A stretch of 64,000 nucleotides of DNA from Neobacillus cucumis (GTDB lineage Bacteria > Bacillota > Bacilli > Bacillales > Cytobacillaceae): the NCBI RefSeq assembly GCF_002860255.1, contig NZ_PGVE01000017.1:274810-338809 (forward strand). Reading direction: 5' to 3'. Made by a program: the position numbers and the translations under genes. The notes under the pieces are model-generated. The model worked only from the letters and a program-made list of their open reading frames with translations, was not told the origin of the DNA and did no database searches. Positions 60,474 through 64,000 of this stretch are shown here, in pieces (the first letter of the stretch is position 1; every line of letters starts with the position of its first letter).

Positions 60474-60640
60474 TTTGACAGAAACCTAAGGTAGCACTCC
60501 TTATGATTTTAGCAGCCATATTAGGAGCATGGACCGGCAGAAGATTATAAATTTCAATTTAATTAAAATAGTACATCTTTTTCCTCTGATCATCATACAT
60601 GTATATGTAGATTTAATTTTTCCGGATTGGAGGTAAATTT

Positions 60641-60967
60641 ATGTATTATGCACGGGTGGTACAATATAAATTGGGAACAGGTCATAGGGATATAGCAGAA
60701 AAATTAACAAAAGAATTTGATAAAAAGAGTAGAAATTTAGTTGGATTTAGAGGAAGCGTATATTTTTTCGATGACCCATCCGGTGAGTACAGGGCATTAA
60801 GTTATTGGGATACAAAAGAGGAAGCTGAACAGGCGCATAAAAAATTATTCCCTGAGTTTGAAGGAAAACTCCAAAGTGTTACAAATGAAAAACCAAGCGT
60901 AAAATTTTATGAAGTCTTTGAAGCAACAGACGACGAAGACCTTATGGCTTCTCATATTAAAATTTAA
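60641..60967 (+). CDS. ABM-fold (dimeric alpha/beta barrel) protein, 108 residues
   Basis: A 108-residue protein: MYYARVVQYKLGTGHRDIAE, GFRGSVYFFDDPSGEYRALS, then YWDTKEEAEQAHKKLFPEFE. This is the ferredoxin-like dimeric barrel of the antibiotic biosynthesis monooxygenase superfamily. No catalytic residues can be assigned. Strong GGAGG ribosome site; terminator 60976-61006 makes it a single-gene unit. Confidence 0.78.
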   Translation: MYYARVVQYKLGTGHRDIAEKLTKEFDKKSRNLVGFRGSVYFFDDPSGEYRALSYWDTKEEAEQAHKKLFPEFEGKLQSVTNEKPSVKFYEVFEATDDEDLMASHIKI

Positions 60968-60975
60968 ACACTTTT

Positions 60976-61006
60976 AGAACCTTGATTGAATTCAAGGTTC
61001 TTTTTA
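60976..61006 (+). terminator. Intrinsic terminator
   Basis: AGAACCTTG/CAAGGTTCT stem followed by TTTTATT. Confidence 0.88.
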
Positions 61007-61143
61007 TTGGTTTATTAGAAGAAGAGCATGTATTGGTAAATTTCCCCTTCATTTCGTATAATCTTTATGTAACAAGAATGAGTCATTTTTTTAGTTTCTT
61101 CCAGTAATAGTTATATAAAAGCTGAAAAAGAGAGGTTAACAAA

Positions 61144-62130
61144 ATGCAAACAAGAAAACTCGGACGTAATGGTCTGGAAGTATCTGCACTTGGACTCGGC
61201 TGTATGGGAATGTCTGATTTTTACAGTGGAAGAAATGATGAAGAATCTATTAAGACGATTCACCAAGCACTTGAGTTAGGAATCAACCTGCTCGACACAG
61301 CCGATATGTATGGAGTAGGAAAGAATGAAGAATTAGTTGGACGGGCTATCAAGAATAACCGCGATCAAGTTATTATTGCAACTAAGTTTGGGAATGTAAG
61401 AGGAAGCAATGGTGAATTTTTAGGTATCAATGGGCGCCCGGAATACGTTAAACAAGCATGTGAGGCCAGCCTTCTACGTCTTGGAGTGGATTATATTGAC
61501 CTTTATTATCAGCACCGTGTAGACCCTAAGACGCCAATTGAAGAAACAGTAGGTGCAATGGCGGATTTAGTTAAAGAAGGTAAGGTCCGTTATCTTGGCT
61601 TGTCTGAGGCCGCTCCGCAAACCATTCGTCGTGCCAATAACGTTTACCCAATCACTGCTGTACAAACTGAATATTCCTTATGGAGCAGAGACGTAGAGGA
61701 TGAAATTTTACCTGTTTGCCGGGAACTAGGAATTGGTTTTGTCCCTTACAGTCCATTAGGGAGGGGATTTTTAACTGGACAAATCCAAAAATTTGAGGAC
61801 TTAGATGCAGATGACTATCGTCGTCATTCACCTCGTTTCCAAGGTGAAAATTTTCAGCTAAATTTAGATCTCGTAAATAAAATTAAAGAAATTGCTAGTG
61901 AAAAAAACTGCAAGCCGTCCCAATTGGCACTCGCATGGCTATTAGCTCAAGGGGACGATATTGTTCCTATTCCCGGAACGAAAAGAATTCAATACTTAGA
62001 AGAGAATATCGGGGCATTATCCATTAGCTTAACGGATTCAGATCTTGCGCGAATTAATGAAGTGGCTCCTAAAGGGGCTGCTGCGGGAGAACGGTACCCT
62101 GAGGCCGGAATGAAAGGTGTTAATCTGTAA
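61144..62130 (+). CDS. Aldo/keto reductase
   Basis: A 328-residue TIM-barrel oxidoreductase: [20 protein letters not shown] at the start, [20 protein letters not shown] near 51-70 (Asp and Tyr), IIATKFGN near 79-86 (Lys), YYQHRVDP near 121-128 (His) and [20 protein letters not shown] near 275-294 (NADPH site). Similar to YajO/AKR13-type reductases. It is followed by a dienelactone-hydrolase-like gene and a GNAT gene with no terminator between, so the three may be cotranscribed. Substrate unknown. Confidence 0.92.
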   Translation: MQTRKLGRNGLEVSALGLGCMGMSDFYSGRNDEESIKTIHQALELGINLLDTADMYGVGKNEELVGRAIKNNRDQVIIATKFGNVRGSNGEFLGINGRPEYVKQACEASLLRLGVDYIDLYYQHRVDPKTPIEETVGAMADLVKEGKVRYLGLSEAAPQTIRRANNVYPITAVQTEYSLWSRDVEDEILPVCRELGIGFVPYSPLGRGFLTGQIQKFEDLDADDYRRHSPRFQGENFQLNLDLVNKIKEIASEKNCKPSQLALAWLLAQGDDIVPIPGTKRIQYLEENIGALSISLTDSDLARINEVAPKGAAAGERYPEAGMKGVNL

Positions 62131-62198
62131 TTCAAGGGAATCAGTAAAATAGTTACTGATCAACTTATTGAAAGGGAAATTAAATGGAGGACTAAGTT

Positions 62199-63020
62199 AT
62201 GGCATTAGAAACAAAATGGGTTCGTTACGGAAAAAATCAAGAATTTATTGGATACATGGCAAAAATGGACCGAGTTAACGCAAACTTACCGGCAGTGATT
62301 GTTATTCAGGAAATATGGGGTGTAGATGCCCATATTCAAAATATAACTGAAAGATTTGCCCAAGCTGGTTATCTTGCATTCGCTCCTGATCTATATGCTG
62401 AAAATGGGAATCGAATGGAAGATTTAAAAGAAGAACGTGTAGTAGAGGTAAGAGATTTCTTAGATTCCTTGCCACATACAGTATGGAACAACCCTGGGGA
62501 AAGGGAGCAAGCCATTCGTGAACTGGAAGAAGAGAAACGGAATCGTGTAACAAGGACTTTTGAAAAAATGTTTGGAGGAATTCAATCTTCTGTTTATATC
62601 GAAAACCTATTGTCTGCCAACTCTTTTTTACGTAATGAATGCGAAGCATCAAAAGGTCAAGGAGTCGCCTCCATTGGATTCTGCATGGGCGGGGCACTAT
62701 CTGCGTTACTTGCCTGCCGTGATCCAGAATTAAAAGGGGCAGCCATTTTTTATGGTACCTCTCCTTCAGAGGACGCACTTAAAAGCATTAATTGTCCTCT
62801 ATACGGATTTTATGGAGAACTTGATAAACGTATTTCAGATAATATACCAGCTTTTGCCGATCAAATGAAAAGTCACGGAAAATTATTTGAATATGAAATG
62901 TATAAAGACACACATCATGCCTTTTTTAATGATACAAGGGCTTCTTACAATGTTTCTGCAGCAAGGGATTCCTTTCAAAAAGTCCTTACATTTTTTAAAC
63001 AAGTACTAGTTGAGGAATAG
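62199..63020 (+). CDS. Dienelactone hydrolase family protein
   Basis: A 273-residue alpha/beta hydrolase of the dienelactone hydrolase type: VIVIQEIWGVDAHIQNITER near 32-51, GFCMGGALSALLA near 165-177 (nucleophile Cys in G-x-C-x-G), GFYGELDKRI near 203-212 (Asp) and DTHHAFFNDTR near 240-250 (His). Cys as nucleophile fits the family. It could hydrolyse lactones or esters; the substrate is unknown. Good ribosome site TGGAGG. Confidence 0.92.
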   Translation: MALETKWVRYGKNQEFIGYMAKMDRVNANLPAVIVIQEIWGVDAHIQNITERFAQAGYLAFAPDLYAENGNRMEDLKEERVVEVRDFLDSLPHTVWNNPGEREQAIRELEEEKRNRVTRTFEKMFGGIQSSVYIENLLSANSFLRNECEASKGQGVASIGFCMGGALSALLACRDPELKGAAIFYGTSPSEDALKSINCPLYGFYGELDKRISDNIPAFADQMKSHGKLFEYEMYKDTHHAFFNDTRASYNVSAARDSFQKVLTFFKQVLVEE

Positions 63021-63025
63021 TCTCA

Positions 63026-63508
63026 ATGAGTGTAATAGTTAAATTAGCTGACAAAATAGAAGTTGCCACTTCCCATAGGCTTATGCTAGAAGCTTTTGAG
63101 GAATATCGGAATATGGAAGTTCCTTCAAGTGCCATTAATGAATCTCTTGAGTCCATGCTCGAAAAATATTCAAATGGTACTGAAAAAATTCTTCTATGTT
63201 TAGAAAATGACTTACCATTAGGCTCCCTGAGATTCCTAGTTGAGGGAAAAGAGATATATTTTATGCGCGTCTCTGTCACTCCAGCTGCAAGAGGAAAGGG
63301 ACTTGCTAAATCTATGCTAACATGGCTCGAGCAGTATGCGGTGCAATCAGGAATTGCTAAACTAAAATGTAGAGTGCGGATGTCTTTGTCCAAGAATATT
63401 CTCCTATATGAATCTCTCGGTTATAAGATTACTAATGAAGAAACAGTTATTAATCCAAATGGATACGAAGTTAAAACAGTTGTCATGGAAAAACACTTAA
63501 CAAATTGA
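63026..63508 (+). CDS. GNAT family N-acetyltransferase
   Basis: A 160-residue GNAT protein. YFMRVSVTPAARGKGLAKSM near residues 75-94 gives the acetyl-CoA loop R-G-x-G-x-A. It starts 5 bp after the hydrolase gene (ATG 63026, upstream GAGGAATAG serves as ribosome site) and ends just before the terminator 63521-63547, so it is the last gene of the aldo/keto-hydrolase-GNAT unit. Substrate unknown. Confidence 0.88.
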   Translation: MSVIVKLADKIEVATSHRLMLEAFEEYRNMEVPSSAINESLESMLEKYSNGTEKILLCLENDLPLGSLRFLVEGKEIYFMRVSVTPAARGKGLAKSMLTWLEQYAVQSGIAKLKCRVRMSLSKNILLYESLGYKITNEETVINPNGYEVKTVVMEKHLTN

Positions 63509-63520
63509 TTCTTTATAATG

Positions 63521-63547
63521 AACGAGGGGTAAATTCTCCTCGTTTTT
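63521..63547 (+). terminator. Intrinsic terminator
   Basis: AACGAGG/CCTCGTT stem followed by TTTG. Confidence 0.82.
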
Positions 63548-63673
63548 GATTTATAGAATTGGAAAAATTTTCACCTTGTAGGTCGATATCTATAATGGTA
63601 AGATAATAAACGTTCCCTTCAAAAAGTTGTTTGAAGGAATTCAAGTGATAATTACTTTTAGTAAGAATTACCA

Positions 63674-63702
63674 TTGATACAAGTTTTAAAAAATGTTATG
63701 AT
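63674..63702 (+). promoter_or_regulatory. rRNA operon promoter
   Basis: TTGATA (63674-63679), 17-bp spacer and TATGAT (63697-63702), about 130 bp before the 16S gene. Confidence 0.85.
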
Positions 63703-63732
63703 ACTTTTTGTCGCTTCTTTAATAAGCGAAAT

Positions 63733-63744
63733 TGTTCTTTGAAA
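63733..63744 (+). promoter_or_regulatory. boxA-type rRNA antitermination element
   Basis: TGTTCTTTGAAA in the pre-16S leader is the boxA-like sequence of Bacillus rrn operons, bound by Nus factors in known cases. Confidence 0.6.
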
Positions 63745-63831
63745 ACTAAACAAACAAAAAACGTCAACAAACAATAATAATTCATTTCTTGCGAAATGAT
63801 GCCAACGTAACATTTTTGAGCTAATCAAAAC

Positions 63832-64000
63832 TTTCTTGGAGAGTTTGATCCTGGCTCAGGACGAACGCTGGCGGCGTGCCTAATACATGCAAGTCGAGCG
63901 AACAATAGGAGCTTGCTCCCTGTTGGTTAGCGGCGGACGGGTGAGTAACACGTGGGCAACCTGCCTGTAAGACGGGGATAACTCCGGGAAACCGGGGCTA
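63832..64000 (+). rRNA. 16S ribosomal RNA, 5' part, cut by window edge
   Basis: Starts with the conserved GAGAGTTTGATCCTGGCTCA region (63839-63858) and continues with the Bacillus-type V1 region and GGACGGGTGAGTAACACGTG. Only the first 170 or so bases are in the window. The exact mature 5' end is approximate. Confidence 0.97.

Noticed and set aside
60478..60550. Short frame ending KVALLMILAAILGAWTGRRL
   Set aside because: Looks like a membrane-protein end, but only 23 codons are open, no start or ribosome site is present; possibly a tiny remnant, not supportable.

Overview
The window is chromosomal DNA of a low-GC, endospore-forming member of the Bacillaceae. Three kinds of evidence point there: spore germination genes (GerC/GerB types, an orphan GerB) together with a YjcZ-type small protein and a YIEGIA protein; Bacillus-style regulation (a proline T-box, a ydaO/c-di-AMP riboswitch, an Fnr palindrome, a cre-like box); and the start of a Bacillus-type 16S rRNA gene at the right edge. 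A Neobacillus-like genus is a guess only. No prophage, CRISPR array, transposase or replication origin was seen.

Layout. 1-2198: 3' end of a ger operon (GerC, a small membrane protein, GerB). 2228-7578: an NAD(P)-binding oxidoreductase, a stand-alone uroporphyrinogen-III synthase homologue, a UPF1-like helicase and a flavoprotein. 7605-10304: sigma-A promoter, proline T-box and proBA. 10363-12681: a helicase that joins a Cas4-type nuclease domain to a Rad3/XPD-type Fe-S helicase. 12691-15132: ferrous iron uptake (feoA, then a FeoB split into separate GTPase and permease genes). 15136-17203: small conserved proteins and an alpha/beta hydrolase. 17398-21665: a sugar or polyol catabolic cluster with three Gfo/Idh/MocA dehydrogenases and one TIM-barrel isomerase. 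21675-23232: a DUF438/DUF1858 pair behind an Fnr palindrome. 23466-26400: a ParB-like protein, then the c-di-AMP riboswitch and its KimA-type potassium importer. 26414-38390: a stretch rich in small and spore-associated genes (CDF transporter, DUF2935, YjcZ, two DUF3231 proteins, CBO0543, orphan GerB, DUF421, FbpA-like, several very small ORFs, DoxX, YIEGIA with its partner). 38407-43738: monooxygenase-like, methyltransferase, DUF523, GNAT, MocR regulator, polysaccharide deacetylase, and a broken NTF2-like gene.

43988-47738 is a nitrite reduction unit: NirB, NirD and the SUMT enzyme that makes the siroheme precursor. A 6 x 21 bp tandem array sits between nirD and the SUMT gene. 47878-52228 holds DUF1801, a PTS EIIA without its partners, a hairpin-rich intergenic region, a zinc-ribbon/Gp49-like protein, a class C beta-lactamase-like hydrolase and a third DUF3231 gene. 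52278-58857 contains TauE/SafE, GNAT, MFS, aldo/keto reductase, a 57-residue protein and a TetM/EF-G-like GTPase. 59170-60375 is a 12-tRNA cluster. Four metabolic genes follow, and an rrn operon begins at about 63674 (promoter) and 63832 (16S).

Most units end in clear intrinsic terminators, so operon boundaries are well supported. The items most worth checking are the Fnr-driven hemerythrin-type operon, the catabolite-controlled 43-residue Cys/His peptide, the hairpin region at 49174-49263, the 21-bp array, the split FeoB and the three DUF3231 paralogues.
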